Of a stretch of 64,000 nt of DNA, positions 36,579 through 45,935 are shown one piece after another; the first letter of the stretch is position 1, and every line of letters begins with the position of its first letter. The stretch lies in contig JANQNE010000002.1 of NCBI GenBank assembly GCA_028279725.1, positions 86,836-150,835 on the forward strand. The letters are read 5' to 3'. This stretch comes from Candidatus Nanoarchaeia archaeon. GTDB lineage: Archaea; Nanobdellota; Nanobdellia; Woesearchaeales; JANQNE01. A program made the position numbers and the translations under genes. Below the pieces are notes generated by a model. The model did no database searches. It was given only the letters and a program-made list of their open reading frames with translations, and was not told where the DNA came from.

Positions 36579-37625
36579 TTATAATTTTAACATATTTTCT
36601 TTCTTATGTGCATATATTATATGGTCTGCCTGATTGTGGTTTCTGAAATGGTTTCCGATTTTTCTGAGAAGCTTAACATTATAGCCTGCTTCCTGGAGCT
36701 GGTTGCATGCTCCTAAATTAACAAGAAGTTTAAGGCCTCCTGAAAATGCTTTCTGTCCTGCGTCTTCATAATCATATTTGCTTCCTTTCTTCTTAGCATC
36801 ATGATCAAGCAAAAGATGGATGTATTTGCTAAATTCATTCTGGGTGAAAAGATTACCTACATTCTTTTTTGTATGGTATATGTTATATTCTCCGCAATGG
36901 CTTGTCTCAAGACCAGTCAATGTAGTGCATACTGCTTCAGCATTATGGTATCTTGCTTCATCATGGGTAAGAAATCCAAGGCTTGCAGGATTTTTCCAGC
37001 CGTAGAATATGACTCTTTTCCCTTCAAGGTCTGATTTTATCTGAGGAAGATTAGTTGTGAATGTCTGGACCAGCCCTTTATCGATGTAAGTTATGTTTTT
37101 GAATCCATTTGCATCAAGAAGACGGTTCATTGTGTCTTCTACACTATCACTGTAATCAACCTTTACTTCAAAAGCTTCTGATTCAGGGACAGATTTGAAT
37201 ACATGAGGATTTTTTAGTGTTTCAATGTCAAAAGTATCCACCATATAGATCTTTACATTTGGATGTTTACGTGCAAAAGGCCTTGTGAAGTATCTTCCTA
37301 AGTTTGATCCAATATCTACCAGTACAAATTCAGAACTGTCTGGTATATTTATTATCTTCTTTCTGAATTCTTCATCGCTTGTGTGTTCTAATGACCCATT
37401 TACATGATCAAATTCTCTTTCTACAGTGTTCTTATAGATTACAGGTTCACCCATCATAGCATACATAACTTCAAAGTCATTTTCAAAACGCATTCTCATA
37501 CCCTGAGGGTCATACCTGTGGATGGCTTTTGTCTCGCCAAAATCCGGCTCTAAATAAGGATGCTCAAATCTACCAAATTTTTTTAGAAATTCAACAGTCT
37601 TTTTAGTTATCGTCTCAAGCTGCAT
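36579..37625 (-). CDS. SAM-dependent methyltransferase-like protein
   Basis: FVLVDIGSNLGRYFTRPFARKHPNVKIYMVDTFD (GxG motif I plus acidic motif II). Confidence 0.6.
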   Translation of the reverse strand: MQLETITKKTVEFLKKFGRFEHPYLEPDFGETKAIHRYDPQGMRMRFENDFEVMYAMMGEPVIYKNTVEREFDHVNGSLEHTSDEEFRKKIINIPDSSEFVLVDIGSNLGRYFTRPFARKHPNVKIYMVDTFDIETLKNPHVFKSVPESEAFEVKVDYSDSVEDTMNRLLDANGFKNITYIDKGLVQTFTTNLPQIKSDLEGKRVIFYGWKNPASLGFLTHDEARYHNAEAVCTTLTGLETSHCGEYNIYHTKKNVGNLFTQNEFSKYIHLLLDHDAKKKGSKYDYEDAGQKAFSGGLKLLVNLGACNQLQEAGYNVKLLRKIGNHFRNHNQADHIIYAHKKENMLKL

Positions 37626-37728
37626 ATAAAAGGAATGTAAGAACTAGTATATAAATCTTTCGGTATGTAGTCCCTGTATAGTAGTTACAAATAGAAAGGT
37701 TTATAAACTTAGGATACTTATTATATGT

Positions 37729-38433
37729 ATGGGGCTAGAGGAAAAGGTTAGGATTGTGGAAGGAATGGAGCTAGATATAGCTCCGAAAAAGAACCTTATA
37801 TTGATGTTAGCAGGGCAAAAACCTAACTGTGAGATCGATGTCAGGCATGTTGAGATGCCTTATTATAATGAAGAAAAAGGCCTGTACAACCTTAACCCTC
37901 TTTTTTATCAGAGTATTGTAAATGATATCCAGAAGCTAGGGTTTAATTATGAGCATGGGGAGATCAGGAAATCTGAGCATACAAGATTAGATAAGGAGAC
38001 CAGAGAGCCAAGAAGGGTTGCGATCGAACTAAGACAATTGTTTGTAGGAGATGATGCTAAGGAATTAAAAGATGTATTCTATAAAGATCCTAAGGAAAAA
38101 GAAGACCATAGAAAATACGGAAGGCTGATGGGATTTCCTGAAACTGCGGTGGATGCTTACTGCAATGACAGGAGCAAACTATATGAAGAAGGAGATACCT
38201 TTTTACTATTTAACAACCCAATGGATAGAACCTTAGATGTGTTAAGGTTTCTTTCATTCAGGCCAACACAGAATCATTTTGATGATGAGGTTAAAGTTGC
38301 GAGGAGATGGCATGATACAGTCAAAGAGTTAAGTCCAACAATATATGAAAAGGTCGTAAGATATCATGAAAGACTTAGAAGTGAAGAACCCATGGAGGAG
38401 ATGGGTAAGTTCTTGTATACTACGTTAAATTAA
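37729..38433 (+). CDS. Hypothetical protein
   Basis: ORF with archaeal TATA-like upstream. Confidence 0.7.
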   Translation: MGLEEKVRIVEGMELDIAPKKNLILMLAGQKPNCEIDVRHVEMPYYNEEKGLYNLNPLFYQSIVNDIQKLGFNYEHGEIRKSEHTRLDKETREPRRVAIELRQLFVGDDAKELKDVFYKDPKEKEDHRKYGRLMGFPETAVDAYCNDRSKLYEEGDTFLLFNNPMDRTLDVLRFLSFRPTQNHFDDEVKVARRWHDTVKELSPTIYEKVVRYHERLRSEEPMEEMGKFLYTTLN

Positions 38434-38489
38434 GATGAAAGATTATTTTGTAGCGGAATAAACCATGTATCTATAAACTAGAAGAAAAA

Positions 38490-38873
38490 TTACCTTAATT
38501 CTTTGAGCCACATAAGGCCTATCTTAATCATAAGTTTATTGAACTTATCAGAAAGCTTGTAAGTTTTCTTGTATAAGTCATAATCAATAACACCCATGCT
38601 TTTCATCGGTGTGAGAATTCTATCATAGAACTGTCTTTTGTTGTAGGATATCTTTACTTTCTTTCCTGTATAAGGTGGTTTTTCTATAACAGTTACATAG
38701 TTTCCTTCGTGTAATTGAGTTGCGAACAGAGACATCTCTGTCTTTCCGATCTCTCCGTTGTTGTCTTTTATGTGTTTTACAAGAAGTCTGCCCACTATCT
38801 CCTGCTGCTCTGTTGCGAACAATACCTTAAAGATATCATCCGGCATGTTGAACTGATCAAATAATATTACCAT
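38490..38873 (-). CDS. Winged-helix-like regulator
   Basis: wHTH-like pattern; start MVILFDQ preferred over track start 38900. Confidence 0.5.
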   Translation of the reverse strand: MVILFDQFNMPDDIFKVLFATEQQEIVGRLLVKHIKDNNGEIGKTEMSLFATQLHEGNYVTVIEKPPYTGKKVKISYNKRQFYDRILTPMKSMGVIDYDLYKKTYKLSDKFNKLMIKIGLMWLKELR

Positions 38874-39112
38874 ATTCGTTCCCCAACGTGTATAGTGCAT
38901 TAATATATATTCTATTATATAAATGTTACTATTTAGTATATTAGTTGCTTAATAGGGAAATGTCTGAATTTTCCATTTTAGGTGATTTGGTAATATTTAA
39001 ATAATGGATAATAATCTGATTTTTCAAGGGCTGGTAGTTTAGCCGTGGCAATCTTTTCAAAGCTGGACCAAAGGTGTGGAATCCCTCACTTCGTTCGGAA
39101 TGCCACGATTAC

Positions 39113-39186
39113 GGGCTGGTAGTTTAGTCTGGTAGAATCCTCGGTTGGCAATCGGGTGATCTCGGGTTCAAATCCCGACCAGTCCA
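39113..39186 (+). tRNA. tRNA-Ala(GGC)
   Basis: GGGCTGG/CCAGTCC acceptor, anticodon loop TTGGCAA, T arm CTCGGGTTCAAATCCCGA. Confidence 0.88.
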
Positions 39187-39686
39187 TGAGAAAGATGACA
39201 GACAAATCAAAAAGAGATAAGATAATACCCTGTATTTTAGCTGCAGTTGTAAAGGATGGAAAGATACTTCTAATACGCAGGACTAAAGATCCTTACAAAG
39301 GACACTGGTCTATGCCTGGAGGAAAGATAGAATTTGGAGAACATGTTGAAGAGGCTGCTATCAGAGAAGTTATCGAGGAAACTGGGATAAAATGCGAAGT
39401 TGAATGTTTAAGAGGGATCGCTAACGAGATAATACATGGTGAAGATGGAGAAGAGATGCAGTTTATCTTCTTCATAGTACAGCTTAAGCCAGAAAAGACA
39501 GAGTTTGTTGAAAGTGATGAAGGAAAATTAAAGTGGCATGCTTTGGATACGATAAATAATGTAGGGATGCCACCGAGTGATATATTTATGATCAATGAAT
39601 TTGTACTTAAGAAAAGGGAGCTTAAAGTCCATAGGATAAAAGTTAAAAGAGATGGAGACAGCTATGATGTGGAGGAATTCTTATGA
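39186..39686 (+). CDS. Nudix hydrolase
   Basis: GGKIEFGEHVEEAAIREVIEETG Nudix box; start codon shares the tRNA discriminator base. Confidence 0.9.
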   Translation: MRKMTDKSKRDKIIPCILAAVVKDGKILLIRRTKDPYKGHWSMPGGKIEFGEHVEEAAIREVIEETGIKCEVECLRGIANEIIHGEDGEEMQFIFFIVQLKPEKTEFVESDEGKLKWHALDTINNVGMPPSDIFMINEFVLKKRELKVHRIKVKRDGDSYDVEEFL

Positions 39687-40066
39687 AAGAATCATATCAT
39701 GAGCTTGTTGAAGCTATCAAGAAGAGCAGAGAGAAATGCCCGTGGGCAAAAGAGCTGGAAGTAGAAAAGATGGCTAATGAACTTCATGATGAAGTGAATG
39801 AGATAATAAAGGCAGTGGAGAACAAAGACAATGATAATCTTAAAGAAGAGATAGGAGATCTTATCATGGATGCAACACATCTTGCTTTGCTTTGCGAAGA
39901 AAAAGGCTTGTTCAAGGCAAAAGAGGTGTTAGTTGGTGTTAAGGAAAAATTAGTCAGAAGAAAACCATGGGTTTTTGGAGATATGAAAGTTGAATCAACA
40001 GAAGAAGCAGTCAAAGTTTGGAATGAGATAAAAAAGAAAGAAAAGGAGTTGAATAAAAATGGATGA
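39683..40066 (+). CDS. MazG-like nucleotide pyrophosphohydrolase
   Basis: KCPWAKELEVEKMANELHDEVNEIIKAVENKDNDNLKEEIGDLIMDATHLALLCEEKG. Confidence 0.85.
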   Translation: MKESYHELVEAIKKSREKCPWAKELEVEKMANELHDEVNEIIKAVENKDNDNLKEEIGDLIMDATHLALLCEEKGLFKAKEVLVGVKEKLVRRKPWVFGDMKVESTEEAVKVWNEIKKKEKELNKNG

Positions 40067-40469
40067 ATGCATATTTTGCAAGATTGTAAAAGGAGAGATA
40101 CCATCAACAAAGCTTTATGAGGATGATGATGTTCTGGCTTTTTTGGACATAAATCCTGCTAATGAAGGACACAGTCTAATAATACCAAAGAAGCATCATG
40201 AAAAACTGAATGATATCCCAGTTGAAACACTTAAGAAGATGATAGAAGTTGTGCAGAAAGTGTCAAAAGCTATAGAGAAAGAGATGAAGCCGCAGGGATA
40301 TAATCTTCTGATGAGCAACGGAGAGTGTGCTGAACAGGTTATACCTCATGCGCATATACATATCATACCAAGGTATAATACTGACAAGTTCAAGTTTACA
40401 TGGACACATGAAGTTTATGGAGACGGCGAAGCAGATAAGATTAAGGAGAAAATAACAAAATCTTTATAA
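40059..40469 (+). CDS. HIT family hydrolase (intact HAHIH triad)
   Basis: FCKIVKGEIPSTKLYEDDDVLAFLDINPANEGHSLIIPKKH...QVIPHAHIHIIPR. Confidence 0.93.
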   Translation: MDECIFCKIVKGEIPSTKLYEDDDVLAFLDINPANEGHSLIIPKKHHEKLNDIPVETLKKMIEVVQKVSKAIEKEMKPQGYNLLMSNGECAEQVIPHAHIHIIPRYNTDKFKFTWTHEVYGDGEADKIKEKITKSL

Positions 40470-40495
40470 ATCAACGAGAAGTCCTTGATTCTTAA

Positions 40496-40673
40496 GGCGG
40501 TGTAACTCAGTCTGGTTAGAGTGCCACACTACGAAAGTAGGGCAAGGCTCATAAGGAGTTGAGCGATGATCCGAAAGGAAATGATTAACCTCAACTTAAC
40601 CACTGAGGGACGTGGAACCTGATATGGAAGAAGTCAGGCACGAATGTCCCGAGTTCAAATCTCGGCACCGCCA
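40496..40673 (+). tRNA. tRNA gene with long insertion(s); anticodon not assigned
   Basis: GGCGGTG/CACCGCC acceptor, D arm ACTCAGTCTGGTTAGAGT, T arm CCGAGTTCAAATCTCGG; 178 nt overall. Confidence 0.75.
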
Positions 40674-41296
40674 TTTTTCTTCCATTTTTCATATTTCTTC
40701 TTGTGTTTTGGGTTGGTAAATCCTATTTTCTCTATAAATTTCTCTAAGTTATTTTTGCCATTAAACTGGATTCTGTATAGATTGTTCCAGTTATTCTCAT
40801 ACTTATGGCTTACATATAAACTACCCTGAATACCTTCTTTCTTTAAATAATCCAATACTTGTTTCAGTAAAACTTTAGATATGCTGGAAAATTCTATTCT
40901 AGGGTATATAATTCCATTATTATTTGTCAGAACTAAACAACCATCAGTTGCAAAGTATCCTTTTATGATTTCCCTATAATATTTTTCTCCAAAAAAAGAA
41001 GAAATCTTTAGTTTTTTACCTTTTTTTCCTACCGGAAATCCTATGTTTTTGAACAATAGAAACATCTTCTTATCGCAAAATCCCATCTCAAGTTTACCCT
41101 GTGAGGGTCTCTTTTTTATCCTCACTTTCTTACTTCTAATTCTTTCTACAATGGGTTTTATATTATTTAGGAATGGTAAATCATCTTCTAAATGTCCGCA
41201 AATCTCAACAAAATGGTGATTCTTTCCTACCTTACTAATACATCCATCTCCAAGTAAAATTCCATATAAGAGAGCAAGGTCTTTGTCAACATCCAT
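40655..41296 (-). CDS. LAGLIDADG-type homing endonuclease
   Basis: LALLYGILLGDGCISKVGKNHHFVEI and IIKGYFATDGCLVLTNNNGIIYPRIEFSS: two LAGLIDADG-like motifs. Confidence 0.88.
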   Translation of the reverse strand: MDVDKDLALLYGILLGDGCISKVGKNHHFVEICGHLEDDLPFLNNIKPIVERIRSKKVRIKKRPSQGKLEMGFCDKKMFLLFKNIGFPVGKKGKKLKISSFFGEKYYREIIKGYFATDGCLVLTNNNGIIYPRIEFSSISKVLLKQVLDYLKKEGIQGSLYVSHKYENNWNNLYRIQFNGKNNLEKFIEKIGFTNPKHKKKYEKWKKNGGAEI

Positions 41297-41356
41297 ATCA
41301 TTTTTAACGCAAGAAATCTATATAAATTCTGGCTCGGAATGTCCAGTGTCCAGTGC

Positions 41357-41680
41357 TTATATCCACAAATAATTCCGACCAATGTCTATACTTTTCTGTC
41401 TTCTATCATAACAGGTTAGAGGTGTGTAATTCTCCGGAAGGTTTTTTTCAATCCTCGCAATAAGGGTTCTTGCTTCTGCTTCAGTATCAACCTTAAGAGG
41501 GATACCTACTCCCATCTTAGTCTTGTGGTGTCTGTAGTCAAAGACATCGGCGATGTCACTAAAGCTGACAGAGCCATTTAGTCTTAAACCATTAGAAGCC
41601 TTTTTTTTAAGATGCTCCCTTATAAGAGGAGAATCATCCCTCTCACTGTCTTTTACATGAGCTACTACTAGTGTATACAT
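41357..41680 (-). CDS. Hypothetical protein, possibly related to 41746-42027
   Basis: Shared VPLKV...EAR pattern. Confidence 0.6.
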   Translation of the reverse strand: MYTLVVAHVKDSERDDSPLIREHLKKKASNGLRLNGSVSFSDIADVFDYRHHKTKMGVGIPLKVDTEAEARTLIARIEKNLPENYTPLTCYDRRQKSIDIGRNYLWI

Positions 41681-41745
41681 CCTAAAAAAATATAAAGGCA
41701 GAAAGAAGTATTTAAAGATTGTTGTTCACAAACATGTACTTTTAA

Positions 41746-42027
41746 TCACTCAACTGGCTTTCCGTCTTTGTAAATTTCTACAGAATAACCAACATGAAAA
41801 GATTCGCAGTACATCTGTGTCTTTATTTTTCTGGCATCTTCTATGTTATTGACTTTCAGAGGAACTCTGATGTCACAGTTAGAATCTATAATTCCGTCAA
41901 GATCAACACTTTCTAAGAACTTATGGTTTTCGTTCCTCATTCTCCATAACCCCATCAATTTAGAAACAGGATCTTCAAACTTTTTTGCTTTTTTCTCATC
42001 AGTTATCTTTAAAATCGCTTCATACAT
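41746..42027 (-). CDS. Hypothetical protein
   Basis: RVPLKVNNIEDARKIKTQM resembles GIPLKVDTEAEARTLIARI of 41357-41680. Confidence 0.6.
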   Translation of the reverse strand: MYEAILKITDEKKAKKFEDPVSKLMGLWRMRNENHKFLESVDLDGIIDSNCDIRVPLKVNNIEDARKIKTQMYCESFHVGYSVEIYKDGKPVE

Positions 42028-42049
42028 TTTATATACCTCATATATTGAA

Positions 42050-42148
42050 CGCCACAGCCAGGATTTGAACCTGGAAAGCCCGAAGGCAACGGTTTTCTTT
42101 ATCTAAGATATTCGAGACCGTCGGAGTACCGGATTGTCCCACTGTGGC
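42050..42148 (-). tRNA. tRNA-Ser(CGA) with ~16-nt intron at 37/38
   Basis: GCCACAG/CTGTGGC acceptor, ACGGT/ACCGT anticodon stem, loop CT-CGA-A, variable arm GCCTTCGGGC. Confidence 0.85.
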
Positions 42149-42181
42149 AACAGTAAATCCTTCTAAAAATTTGTGTAATAA

Positions 42182-42256
42182 TGCCCCAGCCGAGATTCGA
42201 ACTCGGGTCGTTGCCTCGAGAGGGCAACATGATTGGCCGGACTACACCACTGGGGC
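42182..42256 (-). tRNA. tRNA-Glu(CTC)
   Basis: GCCCCAG/CTGGGGC acceptor, anticodon stem-loop TTGCC-CTCTCGA-GGCAA. Confidence 0.85.
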
Positions 42257-42261
42257 ATAAA

Positions 42262-42382
42262 CGCCAGCGCCCGGATTTGAACCGGGATATCCGTGAGGAA
42301 ACAACCTGTCTTCACTTGCGTTCAGGATTTGCCTAACGTCAAGTTTCCAGGGTTGCGCAGTACCAGATTGTGCCACGCTGGC
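42262..42382 (-). tRNA. tRNA-Ser(GGA) with ~37-nt intron at 37/38
   Basis: GCCAGCG/CGCTGGC acceptor, CAACC/GGTTG stem, CT-GGA-A then intron forming ACTTGACGTT...AACGCAAGT hairpin. Confidence 0.85.
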
Positions 42383-42450
42383 ATAAATTAGGGATAATAG
42401 GTTGTTTTATAAAGGTTTCGTGCTTAACACCTTTTTATTTTGGGGGTAAA

Positions 42451-43026
42451 ATGGACAAAATAAGAAGAATAGAGCTAAAGACAAACCCAAAGCCAGTGAA
42501 TGGTTTTAGGCTTCCTTTCAATCATGATAAGGTAGAGATATCGCAAGGATACAAATCTCCTTATAGCCATAACTCTTTTGTTTTGGGAAGGGAAGATCTT
42601 TTGATAGATGACAGATATTGTGTGGATTTCAAACTTCCTTTCGGGACTGAAGTGGTCGCTGCAAAAGATGGTGTAGTGTATGGTGCTGTGAATTGTAATG
42701 ATTCTTCTTACAGAGGATTAGACTTGAAAAAAGGTTTGAACACTCCGGCTAATTTCATAATAATAGAACATGATGATCTTTTTACGATATGTTCTCAATT
42801 AGAAAAAGGAAGCATTAATCTAGAAAAAGGAGATGGTGTAGAAGAAGGACAGATTATAGCAAGGACAGGAGAGTCTGGTTGGGTCGGCAGTTATCCTCAC
42901 CTACATTTTGGAGTTTATAATCTTCCAAGAAAAGGAAGAATAGCTAGATTGAGTGTTCCTGTCATATTTGATGGTTATCAAGGAAATCTGTACCATCCAA
43001 ATCCTAAGTTAGAAGAGATCATTTAA
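42451..43026 (+). CDS. M23-like peptidase domain protein
   Basis: DFKLPFGTEVVAAKDGVVYG...FIIIEHDD...YPHLHFGVY. Confidence 0.8.
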   Translation: MDKIRRIELKTNPKPVNGFRLPFNHDKVEISQGYKSPYSHNSFVLGREDLLIDDRYCVDFKLPFGTEVVAAKDGVVYGAVNCNDSSYRGLDLKKGLNTPANFIIIEHDDLFTICSQLEKGSINLEKGDGVEEGQIIARTGESGWVGSYPHLHFGVYNLPRKGRIARLSVPVIFDGYQGNLYHPNPKLEEII

Positions 43027-43342
43027 GGCCGTTCATCGCCTTATAAGTTCCGTCTTTTTGCTGAAGGAAATAATGGTTTTTTCTGCATAATCTTATCTCA
43101 GCCATGCTTGTTCCTATGTCTCTTATGCCTATCCTGCCTATAAGGTCTTTGTTTTTGCTGTTGATTATCCTTTCCATAGCTGTCCTCGCTGGAGCAATGT
43201 AGTCTCTTGAGCTATTCAGCAAATTTAGAAGATAATCTCTGGGGTTTTCAGCATTCTCGATTTCTTTCACTATCTGTCCAATATCTATAACATCTGTTTC
43301 CATCTTAACTCCATGGCCATTTAACGCACTCTTTGAAATCAA
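43019..43342 (-). CDS. Hypothetical protein
   Basis: ORF overlapping the PRT gene start region. Confidence 0.5.
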   Translation of the reverse strand: MISKSALNGHGVKMETDVIDIGQIVKEIENAENPRDYLLNLLNSSRDYIAPARTAMERIINSKNKDLIGRIGIRDIGTSMAEIRLCRKNHYFLQQKDGTYKAMNGLK

Positions 43343-43697
43343 AAAGAGAATAATCTGCTTTTCCGCTCATGACCAATGTAGTTATCTTGTTGCCTTTAAG
43401 GATCTTTTTTGCTTTTTCTAATGTCTTTCCTGTTCTTGAAACGTCGTCGACAAGAAGGATGTTCTTATTCTTTAAGTCTAAAGATAATTTATCAATAAGT
43501 TTTGGAGAATTGAACTTAACATTGTTCTTAGCATCTCTGAAATTAATCTTTACAATATCAACATCTAAGTCAAGATGATCTGCAATAAGAGCAGCTGGAA
43601 CAACACCACCATCTCCAATACCAACTACAATATCAAAATCCTCAAAACTAGTCAGCCTTATCTTTTTATTGATATCTTCTGCTGAGACAGATCTCAT
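43305..43697 (-). CDS. Phosphoribosyltransferase family protein
   Basis: NILLVDDVSRTGKTLEKAKKIL PRPP-binding loop. Confidence 0.88.
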   Translation of the reverse strand: MRSVSAEDINKKIRLTSFEDFDIVVGIGDGGVVPAALIADHLDLDVDIVKINFRDAKNNVKFNSPKLIDKLSLDLKNKNILLVDDVSRTGKTLEKAKKILKGNKITTLVMSGKADYSLFDFKECVKWPWS

Positions 43698-44164
43698 GAG
43701 AATCTTTTAGCTGTGATTCCAGCCAGTGCTCCAAAAATAATATTGCTGATCAATAATGAGAAAACTATCATCTTCACTGCGATTACAGGCATACCAATCA
43801 GATAGATGTCTGTTGGTATAAGCCAGATCAACTGTATTGCGAAAGCTGTCAGGACTGCTATTATTATGTTCCAGTCCATCTTGACAAATAATCCGACTAA
43901 AGTTCCTAAAATTATGTTTCCAACGATAATATAAGGATTATTTAAGGCAACTGCAACATAGACTGATCCTACTGCTCCTGAGATAAATCCTCCAAAAGGA
44001 CCATATAATATAGCTGCTAAGAAGATAGCATACTGGAAGAAATGTATTCTCAGACCAAAAACAGTCGTGTAATGCATCATCCCAAGAAGATTAGGGAGCA
44101 ATGCTAAAAAAGAAATTATCAGAAGATTCTTTGTATCAAACTCAAAGATGTTTTTGAATTCCAT
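43694..44164 (-). CDS. ECF-transporter S-component-like membrane protein
   Basis: Hydrophobic; GPFGGFISGAVGSVYVAVA and repeated TM architecture; coupled to PRT gene. Confidence 0.6.
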   Translation of the reverse strand: MEFKNIFEFDTKNLLIISFLALLPNLLGMMHYTTVFGLRIHFFQYAIFLAAILYGPFGGFISGAVGSVYVAVALNNPYIIVGNIILGTLVGLFVKMDWNIIIAVLTAFAIQLIWLIPTDIYLIGMPVIAVKMIVFSLLISNIIFGALAGITAKRFS

Positions 44165-44165
44165 C

Positions 44166-44474
44166 TTATTCGATCATTTCGATCTCGATGTTCAGTCCTT
44201 CTGGGATAGGCACTCTCATAACAAGCCTAAGAGCTCTTTCATCTATTCCTAGATCTATAAGCCTTTTATGGATACGCATCTCATATCTTTCCCAAGAAGC
44301 TTTTCCTTCACCGCAAGGAGACTTTCTAGTAGTTATCTTAAGTTTCTTTGTAGGAAGAGGTATTGGGCCACGCAGTTCAACTCCAGTCTTTGTAGAAATA
44401 TCTTTAATATCACTGCATACTTTATTGATCTTGTTAATGTCTGTACTTGCTAGTTTTATTCTTGCTTTTTGCAT
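44166..44474 (-). CDS. rps10: Ribosomal protein uS10
   Basis: ARIKLAST...[39 protein letters not shown]. Confidence 0.95.
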   Translation of the reverse strand: MQKARIKLASTDINKINKVCSDIKDISTKTGVELRGPIPLPTKKLKITTRKSPCGEGKASWERYEMRIHKRLIDLGIDERALRLVMRVPIPEGLNIEIEMIE

Positions 44475-44557
44475 ATTTCAATCACTTTTTGGAGTTTACT
44501 TCATGATAAGACCCAGTTTCACCATGATCTTAATTAAAAGTTAAAAAAATAATGGGC

Positions 44558-45853
44558 TTAGCCCATACTTTTTTGCTTTATGTCTATACACATTCCAGCT
44601 GCTACAGTTGCTCCTGAATCTCTGATAGCGAACCTTGACATCTGAGGGATGTCTGTCTGCTTCTCGATTACCAGAGGCTGTACTGGTCTGATCTTAACAA
44701 TTGCAGCGTCTCCATTCTTGATGAAGTCTGGATTTTCAGCCAAAACTTCTCCACTTGCTGGATTAAGCTTTTTCTCAATTGCCACAACCTGACAAGCAAC
44801 CTGTGCTGTGTGTATGTGGAAAACTGGTGTGTAACCAACAGTTATGACGCTTGGATGGTTTAGAACAACCATCTGAGCTGTAAATTCTTCAGCTACACTT
44901 GGAACATTATCAGAGTGTCCGATGACGTCTCCTCTTGCAATGTCTTTCTTTCCGAACCCTCTTACGTTGAATCCGATGTTGTCTCCTGGTCCAGCCTGCT
45001 GCATCTGTTCGTGATGCATCTCTAGAGATTTCATCTCTCCAGCTACTCCTTTTCCTTCTCTTCCTGGAACAGCTGTAATCTTATCTCCAACCTTAACAAC
45101 TCCTGTTTCAACTCTTCCAACTGGAACTACACCGATACCTGTGATGTTATAAACATCCTGGATAGGCAGTCTTAGTGGCAGATCAGTTGGTTTTTCAGGT
45201 TCTTTCAGATCATTGATTGTATCAAGTAATGTTGGTCCGTCATACCATGACATCTTATCTGATTTTTTAGCAACATTGTCTCCTTGCAATGATGCAATCG
45301 GAACGAACGGAATCTCATCTGCTTTGTATCCAACAGAAGCCAATAGTGTCTGAACTTCTTTCTTTACTGCTTCATATTTTTCTTGTGAATAATCAACACC
45401 TGAGATATCCATCTTGTTAACTGCGATTATCATCTGGTTAACTCCCAGTGTCTTTGACAAGAAAACGTGTTCTTTTGTCTGTGCGTTTACTCCGTCGTTA
45501 GCAGCAACAACAAGAACTCCTGCATCAGCCTGTGATGCTCCTGTAATCATGTTCTTGATAAAGTCCCTGTGTCCTGGAGCGTCGATTATTGTGAAGTAAT
45601 ACTTGTCTGTCTCGAATTTCTTGTGAGCAAGATCGATTGTTACTCCTCTTTCTCTCTCTTCTTTTAGATTGTCCATTACGAAAGCGAACTCAAAACCGCC
45701 TTTTCCAAGCTCCTGAGCTTTCTCTTTCAGCTTTCTCATTGTCTGCTCATCGATATTTCCTGAGTCAAACAATAATCTTCCGACAGTTGTAGATTTACCG
45801 TGATCTACATGTCCGATGAATACCAAATTTATGTGTACTTTTTCCTTAGCCAT
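44558..45853 (-). CDS. tuf: Translation elongation factor EF-1 alpha
   Basis: [21 protein letters not shown] motifs; archaeal type. Confidence 0.98.
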   Translation of the reverse strand: MAKEKVHINLVFIGHVDHGKSTTVGRLLFDSGNIDEQTMRKLKEKAQELGKGGFEFAFVMDNLKEERERGVTIDLAHKKFETDKYYFTIIDAPGHRDFIKNMITGASQADAGVLVVAANDGVNAQTKEHVFLSKTLGVNQMIIAVNKMDISGVDYSQEKYEAVKKEVQTLLASVGYKADEIPFVPIASLQGDNVAKKSDKMSWYDGPTLLDTINDLKEPEKPTDLPLRLPIQDVYNITGIGVVPVGRVETGVVKVGDKITAVPGREGKGVAGEMKSLEMHHEQMQQAGPGDNIGFNVRGFGKKDIARGDVIGHSDNVPSVAEEFTAQMVVLNHPSVITVGYTPVFHIHTAQVACQVVAIEKKLNPASGEVLAENPDFIKNGDAAIVKIRPVQPLVIEKQTDIPQMSRFAIRDSGATVAAGMCIDIKQKSMG

Positions 45854-45935
45854 TTATAATCCCTCCTCGTTATTAGGTTAGTATGATACCCCTACTTACA
45901 CGTGCAGGGGAATTTTTGTTTATTTATAAACCTTA

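Noticed and set aside
39028-39112. Second complete tRNA upstream of tRNA-Ala
   Set aside because: Only the first 15 nt match; no T arm or matching acceptor 3' strand.
40548-40554. CTCATAA as a Met anticodon loop in the interrupted tRNA
   Set aside because: Matches the elongator-Met loop sequence, but no complementary 3' stem strand could be found; anticodon left unassigned.
40496-40673. Group I intron in the tRNA
   Set aside because: No recognisable P/Q/R/S core sequences; archaeal bulge-helix-bulge introns are more plausible.
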